6,320 nt of DNA from Woeseia sp. GTDB lineage: Bacteria > Pseudomonadota > Gammaproteobacteria > Steroidobacterales > Woeseiaceae. Shown here piece after piece: positions 1 to 6,078 of the stretch. The stretch is from positions 1 to 6,320 of the forward strand of contig JABIUH010000488.1 of assembly GCA_018701055.1 (NCBI GenBank), read 5' to 3'. Made by a program: the position numbers and the translations under genes. The first letter of the stretch is position 1, and each line of letters starts with the position of its first letter. Under the pieces are notes generated by a model. It was not told the DNA's origin. It was given only the letters and a program-made list of their open reading frames with translations, and made no database searches.

Positions 1-324
1 GAAGTGGCGCCGCTTGCATTTATGCGCGGCCGTTCGCTCAATGAATCATTCGTCATTCTTGACGAAGCGCAAAATACCAGCGTTGCGCAAATGAAAATGT
101 TTTTGACGCGAATTGGATTCGGGTCCCGAGCGGTGGTAACCGGGGATATAACACAAATCGATCTGGCCGCCGGGCAATTGTCAGGATTGAATAATGCCAT
201 TGAGGTTTTGCGTAACGTTAGTGGAGTCGCTTTTACCAGTTTCACGCCTAAGGACGTAGTCCGGCACGAACTGGTGCAGCGAATTGTTGAAGCCTACGAG
301 ACGAGCGAAAATGCAGGCGACTGA
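1..324 (+). CDS. ybeZ: PhoH-like ATPase YbeZ, C-terminal part (5' end outside window)
   Basis: This is the last 107 codons of a PhoH-family P-loop ATPase, read from base 1 with no start inside the window. The GTG at base 4 is an internal valine. Visible family features are the EVAPLAFMRGR segment, a Walker B-type strand FVILDEAQN, the block QMKMFLTRIGFGSRAVVTGD and the TQIDL motif, and a C-terminal end with VVRHELVQRIVEAYE. The Walker A motif must lie upstream of the window. In E. coli YbeZ interacts with YbeY, and the family is thought to act as an RNA-linked ATPase or helicase in rRNA metabolism; that role is known from the family, not shown here. The stop codon lies 29 bases before the ybeY start, so the two genes are probably cotranscribed. 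The identification is firm. Only the upstream extent is unknown. Confidence 0.95.
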   Translation, partial: EVAPLAFMRGRSLNESFVILDEAQNTSVAQMKMFLTRIGFGSRAVVTGDITQIDLAAGQLSGLNNAIEVLRNVSGVAFTSFTPKDVVRHELVQRIVEAYETSENAGD

Positions 325-353
325 CAGTCCGTTCTCGACTGTCGGCGACCTCG

Positions 354-830
354 ATGAGCATTAAGGTTCAGGTTGATGTACAGATTGCCAGTGAGGCAGA
401 CAGTGTGCCGCAACTCGAGGACATTAATGACTGGATCGCAGCCGCGATAGCAGAAGTGGGCCCCGATTCTGCGTGTGAAGTGTCTGTACGCATTGTTGAC
501 GAAGAGGAGGGGCGGTCTCTCAATCGAGAATACTGCAACAAAGACTATGCTACGAATGTATTGTCGTTTGCTGCCGGCGATGCAGCGTCCTCTTTGCCAC
601 CGGATGTTCCAAATGCGCTGGGAGATATCGTAATCTGTGGCCCAATTGTGGAGAAAGAGGCGGCAGCACAGAATAAGGCGGTCGCGGATCATTGGGGCCA
701 TTTATTGGTACACGGCACGTTACATTTATTAGGGCACGATCACGAAGACGATCAGGATGCTGCGGCGATGGAGGCAATCGAGACGGATATTTTGACTGGA
801 AAAGGGGTGCCTAACCCCTATGATTATTAG
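354..830 (+). CDS. ybeY: Endoribonuclease YbeY (rRNA maturation factor)
   Basis: This 158-residue protein is a UPF0054 single-strand endoribonuclease; E. coli YbeY has 155 residues. It acts in the cytoplasm in 16S rRNA 3'-end processing and 70S ribosome quality control. The zinc-binding signature HGTLHLLGHDH is intact, with H120, H124 and H130 matching E. coli H114, H118 and H124. The upstream substrate-site block reads LNREYCNKDYATNVLSF. At position 61 it has Cys (codon TGC, 534-536) where the family normally has Arg (E. coli R59, in YRGKD). That position is reported as functionally important, so the change is notable. The ATG at 354 is the only sensible start, since no ATG, GTG or TTG lies in frame between the ybeZ stop and 354. 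There is no good Shine-Dalgarno sequence before it, which suggests translational coupling with ybeZ. It sits between ybeZ and corC, the standard context. Confidence 0.96.
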   Translation: MSIKVQVDVQIASEADSVPQLEDINDWIAAAIAEVGPDSACEVSVRIVDEEEGRSLNREYCNKDYATNVLSFAAGDAASSLPPDVPNALGDIVICGPIVEKEAAAQNKAVADHWGHLLVHGTLHLLGHDHEDDQDAAAMEAIETDILTGKGVPNPYDY

Positions 831-836
831 AACTGG

Positions 837-863
837 CATCGTTGGCCATTTCGGCTAACAATG
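837..863 (+). repeat. Inverted repeat / hairpin in the ybeY-corC gap
   Basis: GTTGGCC (841-847) and GGCTAAC (853-859) can form a 7-bp stem with one G-U pair and a 5-base loop. After one C-A mismatch, CAT (837-839) and ATG (861-863) add three more pairs. No T-run follows, so it does not look like a standard intrinsic terminator. It may be a processing or attenuation element in the ybeY-corC transcript, or chance. The rest of the 87-base gap shows no convincing promoter. Confidence 0.4.
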
Positions 864-917
864 AACTGCTACACTATTGTGGCTTAGCGCGACTTCCAAC
901 TTTTACAGACAGGGACA

Positions 918-1787
918 ATGAACGACAAACCACCAAGTACAAACGGCTCAGGGAAAACTGGCGTATTCAAACGAGTGTTACGCGCCATCAAAGATGAACC
1001 TCTGAGCCGCGACGAAATTCACGATCTCCTGCAGGAAGACGAAGGCGTCTTCGAACCTGATGAAAAAGAAATGCTGAGCGGCGTTCTTGAAGTGGCAGAG
1101 ACTCAAGTACGCGATGTGATGATTCCACGCTCACAAATGGTCGTTGTTGAGAAAGAGCATTCGCTCGAGGAATTACTGAGCGTAATTATTGGTTCCGGGC
1201 ATTCGAGATTCCCAATTATTGGTGAGGACCGCGATGAGGTACTCGGGATATTGTTGGCAAAGGACCTGTTGCGCTTTTTCGGTGACCCTTCTGATACTGA
1301 ATTGGATATTGAGGATTACCTGCGGCCTGTATCCGTCATCCCCGAATCCAAACGTCTAAACGCACTCCTGAAAGAGTTCCGCGACAGTCATAATCACATG
1401 GCCGTTGTGGTCGACGAGTACGGCGGCGTTTCCGGTTTGCTGACTATCGAAGATGTGCTCGAGGAAATTGTTGGCGAGATCGATGATGAACACGATCTTG
1501 AAGAAGCTAAGTATATACAGCCAGACAAAGACGATGCTGGCAAGCCGTGCTTCGCTGTCAGAGCCCTAACGCGTATTGAGGATTTCAACGAATACTTCGG
1601 TTGTGAGCTGACTGAGGAAGAGGGTTACGACACGATCGGTGGCCTAGTCCTGCATGAACTTGGGCGACTGCCACGGCTGGGTGAAATGTTGCAGTACGGT
1701 GGATTCGAATTCTGTGTTGTTAGGGCTGATCGGCGTCGAATTGACGCGCTACGAGTTAGTCGGCTCCTGCAGGAAGCCGACGCTTAA
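918..1787 (+). CDS. corC: CBS-domain protein CorC/YbeX (HlyC/CorC family)
   Basis: This 289-residue soluble protein matches E. coli YbeX/CorC, which has no N-terminal membrane (CNNM/DUF21) domain. After a short charged N-terminus, a first CBS domain runs from about residue 66 to 120 (VMIPRSQM at 68-74, SRFPIIGEDRDEVLGIL). A second runs from about 137 to 190, with MAVVVDEYGGVSGLLTIEDV at 161-180 and EEIVGEIDDEHD. A CorC/HlyC transporter-associated domain fills about 207-285. CBS pairs usually bind adenine nucleotides. The family has been linked to magnesium/cobalt efflux and, in E. coli, to ribosome assembly; the exact role here is inference. The ATG at 918 follows AGGGA (911-915) with an unusually short 2-base gap, but no better in-frame start exists. 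It lies 87 bases after ybeY and 31 bases before the preferred lnt start, as expected for this cluster. Confidence 0.95.
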   Translation: MNDKPPSTNGSGKTGVFKRVLRAIKDEPLSRDEIHDLLQEDEGVFEPDEKEMLSGVLEVAETQVRDVMIPRSQMVVVEKEHSLEELLSVIIGSGHSRFPIIGEDRDEVLGILLAKDLLRFFGDPSDTELDIEDYLRPVSVIPESKRLNALLKEFRDSHNHMAVVVDEYGGVSGLLTIEDVLEEIVGEIDDEHDLEEAKYIQPDKDDAGKPCFAVRALTRIEDFNEYFGCELTEEEGYDTIGGLVLHELGRLPRLGEMLQYGGFEFCVVRADRRRIDALRVSRLLQEADA

Positions 1788-1818
1788 GCCGCCGCAAACT
1801 GTGTTGGAAAATCTTCCG

Positions 1819-3333
1819 ATGGATGCCTGGGCCAGCGAATATCCGCGGAGAGTCCGTGTTGCATATTTCTTGCTTGGCATTTTGTCGATGCTGTCATTCG
1901 CGCCGTTCGGGCTTTACCCATTGGCGCTTATATTGGTCATTCCCCTTTTGTTGGCGTTTCAACGTTTAGCGCCGCGTCCAGCTGCATGGATTGGCTTCTG
2001 GTATGGCGCCGGATTGTTTTTTGGGGGTACCTATTGGCTGTACGTTTCGATCCATGTCTTTGGTCAGGCACCGCTAATTCTAGCCTTATCGCTGATGGTA
2101 GCGTTGGTTCTCATCATGGCGGTCTACTACGCCGCGGCAGGCTGGCTGATTGCGCGATTTCGTGGTGACAGCAAGGGTGGTTTTGCGCTGTTGGCCGCCG
2201 GCGTTTGGGTTCTGATTGAGTGGTTGCGTGGCTGGTTTCTGACGGGCTTCCCGTGGATGACTTTCGGTTACAGTCAAATTGATTCGCCTTTGTCCGGGTT
2301 CGCGCCGATCGTGGGGATATACGGTGTCTCCTTTCTTTTGTTGCTAAGTGCGGGAGCCTTGGTTTCTGCCCTGCGGGCGTCGGGAAGAAGTCGCGCGGTT
2401 ATGGTTTTCTACGCGTCGCTGCCATGGATTGCCGGCTTCGCACTGCAAAATATCGAATGGACTGAGCCTAGCGGTGACCCGGTTGTGACGACCATCGTTC
2501 AGGGTGGGGTATCGCAGGACCGTAAGTGGCTACCCGAGCAATTCGAACCGACACTCAAGCTGTATAGGGACTCGCTGTCGGACGAAAACTACAACCTGAC
2601 TAAAAGTCAGTTGATTATCTGGCCCGAGGTCGCGATTCCGTCGGTAATCGACCGCGTCGATGGGTACATCGAGCAACTGGAATCAGATATTGCGACGCGT
2701 GGGCAGACGCTTTTGTTTGGCATCCTCGAACGCGACGAATCACAGGAGCATGTCTATAACAGCGTTGTAGCGCTTGGCGGCGATTCTCGACAGATTTACA
2801 GAAAACGGCATCTCGTTCCATTCGGGGAATTTTTTCCGGTGCCGGATTTCATTCGCGAGTGGATGCGTCTGATGAATCTTCCTTATAGCGACATCAGCCC
2901 TGGAGAGGACGTTCAACCGCTACTTAAAATGACTGATGGCAATATACTGTCGGTCGCGATTTGCTACGAAGACGCGTATGCCACAGAACAGTTGTATGCC
3001 TTACCAGAGGCCAGCATTTTGATTAACGTGAGCAACGACGCCTGGTTCGGTGACTCCATTGCACCGCATCAGCATCTGCAAATTGCACGCATGCGTGCAT
3101 TGGAAGTCGGTCGTCACGTCGTAAGAGCAACGAATAACGGCATTAGTGCATTCATCGGGCCAGATGGTGAGCTTATTAAAACCGGGCCGCAGTTCGAATA
3201 TGTTGCGATGAGTCATGATGTGCAGCCGCGCAACGGACAAACACCATTCGCGCGGAGTGGGAACTGGCCCGTTATCTCTGTCGCTTACCTGATCCTGCTC
3301 GGGTTCGGCTGGAGGACTCGCGGCCGTCAGTAA
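1819..3333 (+). CDS. lnt: Apolipoprotein N-acyltransferase
   Basis: Lnt transfers an acyl chain from a phospholipid to the N-terminal cysteine of apolipoproteins in the inner membrane, the last step of lipoprotein maturation. The N-terminal half is a run of hydrophobic segments (for example YFLLGILSMLSFAPFGLYPL). It is followed by a periplasmic nitrilase-type domain and a final hydrophobic segment near the C-terminus. Using the ATG at 1819, the catalytic triad is visible as E270 (in IIWPE), K329 (in RKRHLVPFGEFFP) and C382 (in VAICYED). These match E. coli E267, K335 and C387. This start gives 504 residues, close to the E. coli 512, and has GGAA ten bases upstream. GTG 1801 or TTG 1804 are possible but longer by six or five residues. 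The frame is open back to an ATG at 1654 inside corC, but that would add 55 residues not typical of the family. It closes the ybeZ-ybeY-corC-lnt block. Confidence 0.95.
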   Translation: MDAWASEYPRRVRVAYFLLGILSMLSFAPFGLYPLALILVIPLLLAFQRLAPRPAAWIGFWYGAGLFFGGTYWLYVSIHVFGQAPLILALSLMVALVLIMAVYYAAAGWLIARFRGDSKGGFALLAAGVWVLIEWLRGWFLTGFPWMTFGYSQIDSPLSGFAPIVGIYGVSFLLLLSAGALVSALRASGRSRAVMVFYASLPWIAGFALQNIEWTEPSGDPVVTTIVQGGVSQDRKWLPEQFEPTLKLYRDSLSDENYNLTKSQLIIWPEVAIPSVIDRVDGYIEQLESDIATRGQTLLFGILERDESQEHVYNSVVALGGDSRQIYRKRHLVPFGEFFPVPDFIREWMRLMNLPYSDISPGEDVQPLLKMTDGNILSVAICYEDAYATEQLYALPEASILINVSNDAWFGDSIAPHQHLQIARMRALEVGRHVVRATNNGISAFIGPDGELIKTGPQFEYVAMSHDVQPRNGQTPFARSGNWPVISVAYLILLGFGWRTRGRQ

Positions 3334-3395
3334 TCAATACATCTAAAGATTATGTAACTTAATAACTGATTGATTTTAAAAAATTAAAAAAATAG

Positions 3396-3424
3396 TTGCT
3401 TTTAATTCTATAGATCAATAGAAT
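3396..3424 (+). promoter_or_regulatory. Candidate sigma70 promoter for the tetR-type gene
   Basis: A -35-like TTGCTT (3396-3401, matching the first three consensus bases) lies exactly 17 bases before a -10-like TAGAAT (3419-3424, five of six consensus bases). Transcription would start near 3431, leaving a leader of about 25 bases before the ATG at 3456. The palindrome at 3402-3427 occupies the whole spacer and the -10 box, a placement where a bound repressor would block polymerase. The -35 is weak, and the AT-rich surroundings raise the chance of false matches. Confidence 0.5.
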
Positions 3425-3427
3425 TAA
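3402..3427. promoter_or_regulatory. 26-bp near-perfect palindrome, probable operator
   Basis: The arms TTAATTCTAT (3402-3411) and ATAGAATTAA (3418-3427) are exact reverse complements. The six bases between them contain a central GATC flanked by A on both sides, so 12 of 13 base pairs across the 26 bases are symmetric; only 3412/3417 fails. Length and symmetry suit a TetR-family dimer site, and the site lies 28 bases before the regulator's start codon, overlapping its candidate -10 box. Autorepression is inferred from this position. I did not find a second copy before cysC, sat or leuS. Confidence 0.6.
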
Positions 3428-3455
3428 TCGCCTGAACCTCCGAACACTGAGATGT

Positions 3456-4070
3456 ATGGCTGCCCCACAGGACAATAATCGCTACGACCAACAACGCCAG
3501 CGGGCTATTCGAGCGGCGGCTTCCGTGTTCGCGGAGAAAGGGTTTTACGGTGCCAGCACCAAGGATATAGCGGAGCACATGGGGATCAAGCAGGGCAGCC
3601 TCTACTACTATTTTAAATCGAAGGAAGATGCGCTCGGTGAAGTGTGCCGCTTCGGAATCGAAGACTATGTAGAGCGTATGAAGTCAATTGCCACAAGCGA
3701 TCAACCGTTTGAGTCGAAGCTGATGGCAACCGTTACATCGCATCTGACGAGCTATCGAGAAAAAAATGAAGCATTGAAAGTTCACAACGATGAGCGCTTG
3801 TATTTGCCGGAAGAAAAACGCGCGACGTTGAAGGAACTCGGTAGTTCTTATCGGCAGTTGTTGGAAGGGATATTCGAAGAAGGCGTAGCCAGTGGTGCTT
3901 TGAGAGATTCTCTGGACTGCCACTTCGCCGCGCAAGCGGTGATCGGAATGTGCAATGCGTGGGGTGACATTATCGTGCGCGAAGCAGAATTGGATTTGTT
4001 CGACACCATTCAGAAATGTACAGACATGGTATTGAATGGATTTAGGGAACGAAGAATTGTAGCGCGGTAA
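3456..4070 (+). CDS. TetR/AcrR-family transcriptional regulator
   Basis: This 204-residue protein has a typical TetR N-terminal DNA-binding domain at about residues 12-60. Helix 1 covers AIRAAASVFAEKGFYGAS, and the helix-turn-helix covers roughly 34-54 (TKDIAEHMGIKQGSLYYYF), followed by KSKEDAL. The remainder, about 61-200, is a helical ligand-binding and dimerisation domain. It contains YRQLLEGIFEEGVASGALR and AAQAVIGMCNAW, a layout I associate with acyl-CoA or lipid-responsive members such as KstR2-like proteins, but the ligand cannot be read from sequence. The ATG at 3456 has almost no Shine-Dalgarno (only TGAG at 3448-3451), though the frame is closed by a TAG at 3411 and the domain begins at once. 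It is followed after 49 bases by cysC on the same strand, so it may control cysC-sat as well as itself; that is inference. TetR control of sulfate activation is not the usual CysB arrangement of Gammaproteobacteria. Confidence 0.93.
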   Translation: MAAPQDNNRYDQQRQRAIRAAASVFAEKGFYGASTKDIAEHMGIKQGSLYYYFKSKEDALGEVCRFGIEDYVERMKSIATSDQPFESKLMATVTSHLTSYREKNEALKVHNDERLYLPEEKRATLKELGSSYRQLLEGIFEEGVASGALRDSLDCHFAAQAVIGMCNAWGDIIVREAELDLFDTIQKCTDMVLNGFRERRIVAR

Positions 4071-4104
4071 TAGGGATGTTGCCGTTCAATGAAATAAAAA
4101 AATA

Positions 4105-4111
4105 AGAAGGA
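4105..4111 (+). promoter_or_regulatory. Strong ribosome binding site for cysC
   Basis: AGAAGGA sits eight bases before the cysC ATG at 4120. It is a much better Shine-Dalgarno than that of the regulator gene upstream, so from a shared transcript cysC would be translated more strongly than the regulator. The 49-base gap contains no convincing promoter; the run of A around 4096-4102 is only AT-rich spacer. Confidence 0.65.
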
Positions 4112-4119
4112 ACAAGGAA

Positions 4120-4779
4120 ATGGCTAAACAAATATCGACGAATGTAACTTGGCATGATGGCGAGATTTCGCGCGAACATCGTTTTGAGATCCTTAGACAA
4201 AAGGGTGTCACGGTTTGGTTTACTGGATTATCCGGTAGCGGCAAAAGCACGGTCGCGGTTGCGCTGGAAAAAGCACTGTTTGCGATGGGTAAACTGTCCT
4301 ACCGTCTCGACGGCGATAATGTTCGGTTGGGTATCAACAAAAATCTAGGCTTTTCGGATGAGGATCGAACCGAAAACATTCGTCGAATTGGCGAGGTTGC
4401 CAAATTATTCGGGGATGCTGGCACGATCTCTTTGTCCAGTTTTATCAGTCCATATAAAGCCGACAGAGATCAGGTACGCGCGCTACACGAAGCGGCGAAT
4501 CTCCAGTTTGTTGAAGTATTTGTCGACTGTACGTTGAGCGTTGCCGAGGAACGAGACCCGAAGGGTTTGTACAAAAAAGCACGCGCAGGCGAAATTAAGA
4601 ACTTCACTGGTATTGATGATCCCTACGAGGCGCCTGAAAATCCGGAGATTCATTTACATACTGATGTAATGAGTCTGGAAGAAGAGGTCGCCATTATCAT
4701 CGACTACTTAATCGACTCTGAGACCATTCAAACAGAGTATATGACGCGCGCAAGCGATCGTTCGGCTGCGACAGCTTAG
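4120..4779 (+). CDS. cysC: Adenylyl-sulfate (APS) kinase
   Basis: CysC phosphorylates APS with ATP to give PAPS, the sulfate donor for PAPS reductase or sulfotransferases, in the cytoplasm. The 219-residue protein shows the whole family pattern. The N-terminus is NVTWHDGEISREHR, followed by a P-loop GLSGSGKST at 36-44, DGDNVR at 64-69 and NLGFSDEDRTENIRRIGEVA at 75-94. The APS-binding and lid segment FISPYKADRD lies at 108-117, and KGLYKKARAGEIKNFTGID at 148-166 is followed by DPYEAPENPEIHLHTD. It is about 20 residues longer than the usual ~200, mostly a polar C-terminal tail after the YLIDSETIQ segment. No residue expected for catalysis is obviously missing. The gene ends eight bases before sat, so the two are almost certainly one operon. 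It is a stand-alone kinase, not fused to CysN or Sat. Confidence 0.97.
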   Translation: MAKQISTNVTWHDGEISREHRFEILRQKGVTVWFTGLSGSGKSTVAVALEKALFAMGKLSYRLDGDNVRLGINKNLGFSDEDRTENIRRIGEVAKLFGDAGTISLSSFISPYKADRDQVRALHEAANLQFVEVFVDCTLSVAEERDPKGLYKKARAGEIKNFTGIDDPYEAPENPEIHLHTDVMSLEEEVAIIIDYLIDSETIQTEYMTRASDRSAATA

Positions 4780-4787
4780 GGGTCGAG

Positions 4788-5993
4788 ATGATCAATCCAC
4801 ACGGGGCTGAGTCGCTCAATCCACGTTATGTGAGCGACGAGACAGAGCGGCGATTACTCGCTGCGGAGGCGGAAGCGCTTCCGTCGATCATATTAAGCTC
4901 GGCCGCAGGGGCGAACGCGGTCATGCTTGGGGCAGGCTATTTTACGCCGTTGAGCGGCTACATGAATCTTGCGGATGCGATGAGTGTCGCAACCGAAATG
5001 CATACCGTTGACGGATTGTTTTGGCCCGTACCTGTACTCAATATGACCCGAGACATCAGTCCGATTGCAGACGCAAGCCGTATCGCACTTCGAGATCCCA
5101 ACGTTGAGGGTAATCCGGTCCTTGCAGTCATGGATCTCGAAAGTGTCGAGGAAATTACGCTGGACCAACTGGATGTAATGACAGAGAAGGTATTCGGGAC
5201 TCTGGACGAATCACATCCAGGCGTGGCGGTATTTCGCGATTCGGGAAAATATTGTTTGGCCGGTTCAATTCAGGTATTGAACTACAGCTATTTTGCGGAC
5301 GAATTCGCGGGCACGTTCAAAACTGCAGTTGAGATTCGTGACGAAATTCGTGAACGCAAGTGGGAAACGGTTGTTGCGTTTCAAACACGAAATCCAATGC
5401 ATCTCGCGCACGAAGAATTGTGTCGCATTGCTAAAGAGCGACTGAACGCTGACGGAATTGTTATACACATGTTGCTTGGGCGCCTTAAAGACGGCGACAT
5501 TCCTGCCAACATTAGGGAAGCCTGTATTCGTACGATGGTCGACGTCTATTTTCCGGAGAATACCGTGATGGTGAATGGCTACGGCTTCGACATGCTGTAT
5601 GCCGGTCCTCGCGAGGCTGTGTTGCATGCGCTGTTTCGGCAAAACATGGGTGCTACGCACCTGATCGTTGGTCGCGACCATGCTGGCGTTGGGGATTACT
5701 ACGGTCCGTTTGACGCGCAGACGATTTTTGATGAAATACCAGATGGTGCGCTCGACATAGAGATATTCCGAGGAGACCACACGGCTTGGTCGAAGAAGCT
5801 TGATAAAGTCGTGATGATGGGTGAGGTGGAAGATCATTCACCGGCCGACTATATAACGGTGTCCGGAACACGGATGCGGGAGTTGCTCAGCGAGGGTGTT
5901 GCGCCGCCGCGAGAAATTTCGCGTCCAGAAGTAGCGCAAATTCTGATCGATCATTACCAGATCGGAGAGGAACAAACGGCCGTTGGTGAATAA
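4788..5993 (+). CDS. sat: ATP sulfurylase (sulfate adenylyltransferase), single-chain Sat type
   Basis: Sat converts sulfate and ATP to APS and pyrophosphate; in some sulfur oxidisers it runs in reverse. The 401-residue protein is of usual bacterial length. It has an N-terminal PUA-like domain (to about 165, with the GAGYFTPLSGYMN segment) and a nucleotidyltransferase domain. The catalytic motif QTRNPMHLAHE lies at 199-209, GRDHAG at 295-300, and SGTRMRELL at 359-367, followed by SRPEVAQIL. The Cys-rich zinc motif seen in Sats such as those of Bacillus and Thermus (C-x2-C ... CPH) is absent: the aligned segment reads AWSKKLDKVVMM, with S335 and L338 at the first two Cys positions. The ATG at 4788 follows AGGGG (4778-4782), which overlaps the cysC stop codon. 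The CysC partner points to the PAPS-forming direction, though reverse operation cannot be excluded. This Sat is unrelated to the CysD/CysN enzyme of E. coli. Confidence 0.97.
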   Translation: MINPHGAESLNPRYVSDETERRLLAAEAEALPSIILSSAAGANAVMLGAGYFTPLSGYMNLADAMSVATEMHTVDGLFWPVPVLNMTRDISPIADASRIALRDPNVEGNPVLAVMDLESVEEITLDQLDVMTEKVFGTLDESHPGVAVFRDSGKYCLAGSIQVLNYSYFADEFAGTFKTAVEIRDEIRERKWETVVAFQTRNPMHLAHEELCRIAKERLNADGIVIHMLLGRLKDGDIPANIREACIRTMVDVYFPENTVMVNGYGFDMLYAGPREAVLHALFRQNMGATHLIVGRDHAGVGDYYGPFDAQTIFDEIPDGALDIEIFRGDHTAWSKKLDKVVMMGEVEDHSPADYITVSGTRMRELLSEGVAPPREISRPEVAQILIDHYQIGEEQTAVGE

Positions 5994-6017
5994 GCCTTTA
6001 GCTGCAGTAGCTTGCAG

Positions 6018-6067
6018 AACCGGTTATCCTTCCGCCCTTCGAATTTAGGTTCTATAAAGCAACCGGT
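6018..6067. repeat. Pair of ACCGGT repeats upstream of leuS
   Basis: AACCGGTT (6018-6025, a perfect 8-base palindrome) and AACCGGT (6061-6067) lie 43 bases apart, start to start, in the 85-base sat-leuS gap. A -10-like TATAAA (6053-6058) lies between them, but its best-placed -35 (TTCCGC, 6030-6035) is poor. The repeats could be paired protein-binding sites flanking a leuS promoter, or the two arms of an RNA stem. The evidence is the repetition only. Confidence 0.35.
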
Positions 6068-6077
6068 GATAAGGGCG
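6033..6077 (+). promoter_or_regulatory. Possible leuS leader pairing that covers the ribosome binding site
   Basis: CGCCCTT (6033-6039) is the exact reverse complement of AAGGGCG (6071-6077), and the latter contains the leuS Shine-Dalgarno AAGGG (6071-6075), only three bases from the ATG at 6079. If the transcript begins upstream of 6033, for example as read-through from sat, this pairing could hide the site. If transcription starts near 6065 from the TATAAA box, the left arm would not be in the RNA. A chance match of this size in a short gap is not rare. Confidence 0.25.
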
Positions 6078-6078
6078 A

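Larger units (their letters stand above)
3334..3455. other. AT-rich intergenic region between lnt and the tetR-type gene
   Basis: This 122-base gap separates the housekeeping block from the regulator-cysC-sat cassette. By hand count, bases 3334-3430 contain 18 G or C in 97 (about 19%), far below the neighbouring genes. It holds the candidate promoter and palindrome listed separately. I see no GC-rich hairpin with a T-tract that would clearly terminate lnt transcription. Confidence 0.8.

Noticed and set aside
294..701. 135-codon open frame on the minus strand
   Set aside because: It overlaps the end of ybeZ and most of ybeY, both firmly identified. Its translation has no recognisable features.
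1654..1818. Upstream extension of lnt starting at an ATG inside corC
   Set aside because: It would add 55 residues overlapping the corC coding end. They do not resemble Lnt, and the ATG at 1819 gives a normal family length with a usable ribosome binding site.
3382..3407. AT-only stem AATTAAAA / TTTTAATT with a 10-base loop, considered as an lnt terminator
   Set aside because: It is composed only of A and T in a sequence of about 19% G+C, where such matches are expected, and it has no GC-rich stem or following T-run.
3452..3478. Eight-codon open frame (MYGCPTGQ) starting four bases before the tetR-type ATG
   Set aside because: It could be a leader peptide, but it has no Shine-Dalgarno of its own and very short overlapping frames are expected by chance.
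5265..5837. 190-codon open frame on the minus strand
   Set aside because: It lies wholly within sat, whose catalytic motifs are clear on the + strand. The minus-strand protein shows no recognisable domain and no upstream signals.
3334..5993. The regulator-cysC-sat cassette as a recent mobile element
   Set aside because: No transposase, integrase, tRNA-type attachment site or flanking direct repeats are visible, and the coding composition resembles the neighbouring genes.
6002..6017. CTGCA / TGCAG hairpin just after sat, considered as a terminator
   Set aside because: The stem is only five base pairs and no T-tract follows.
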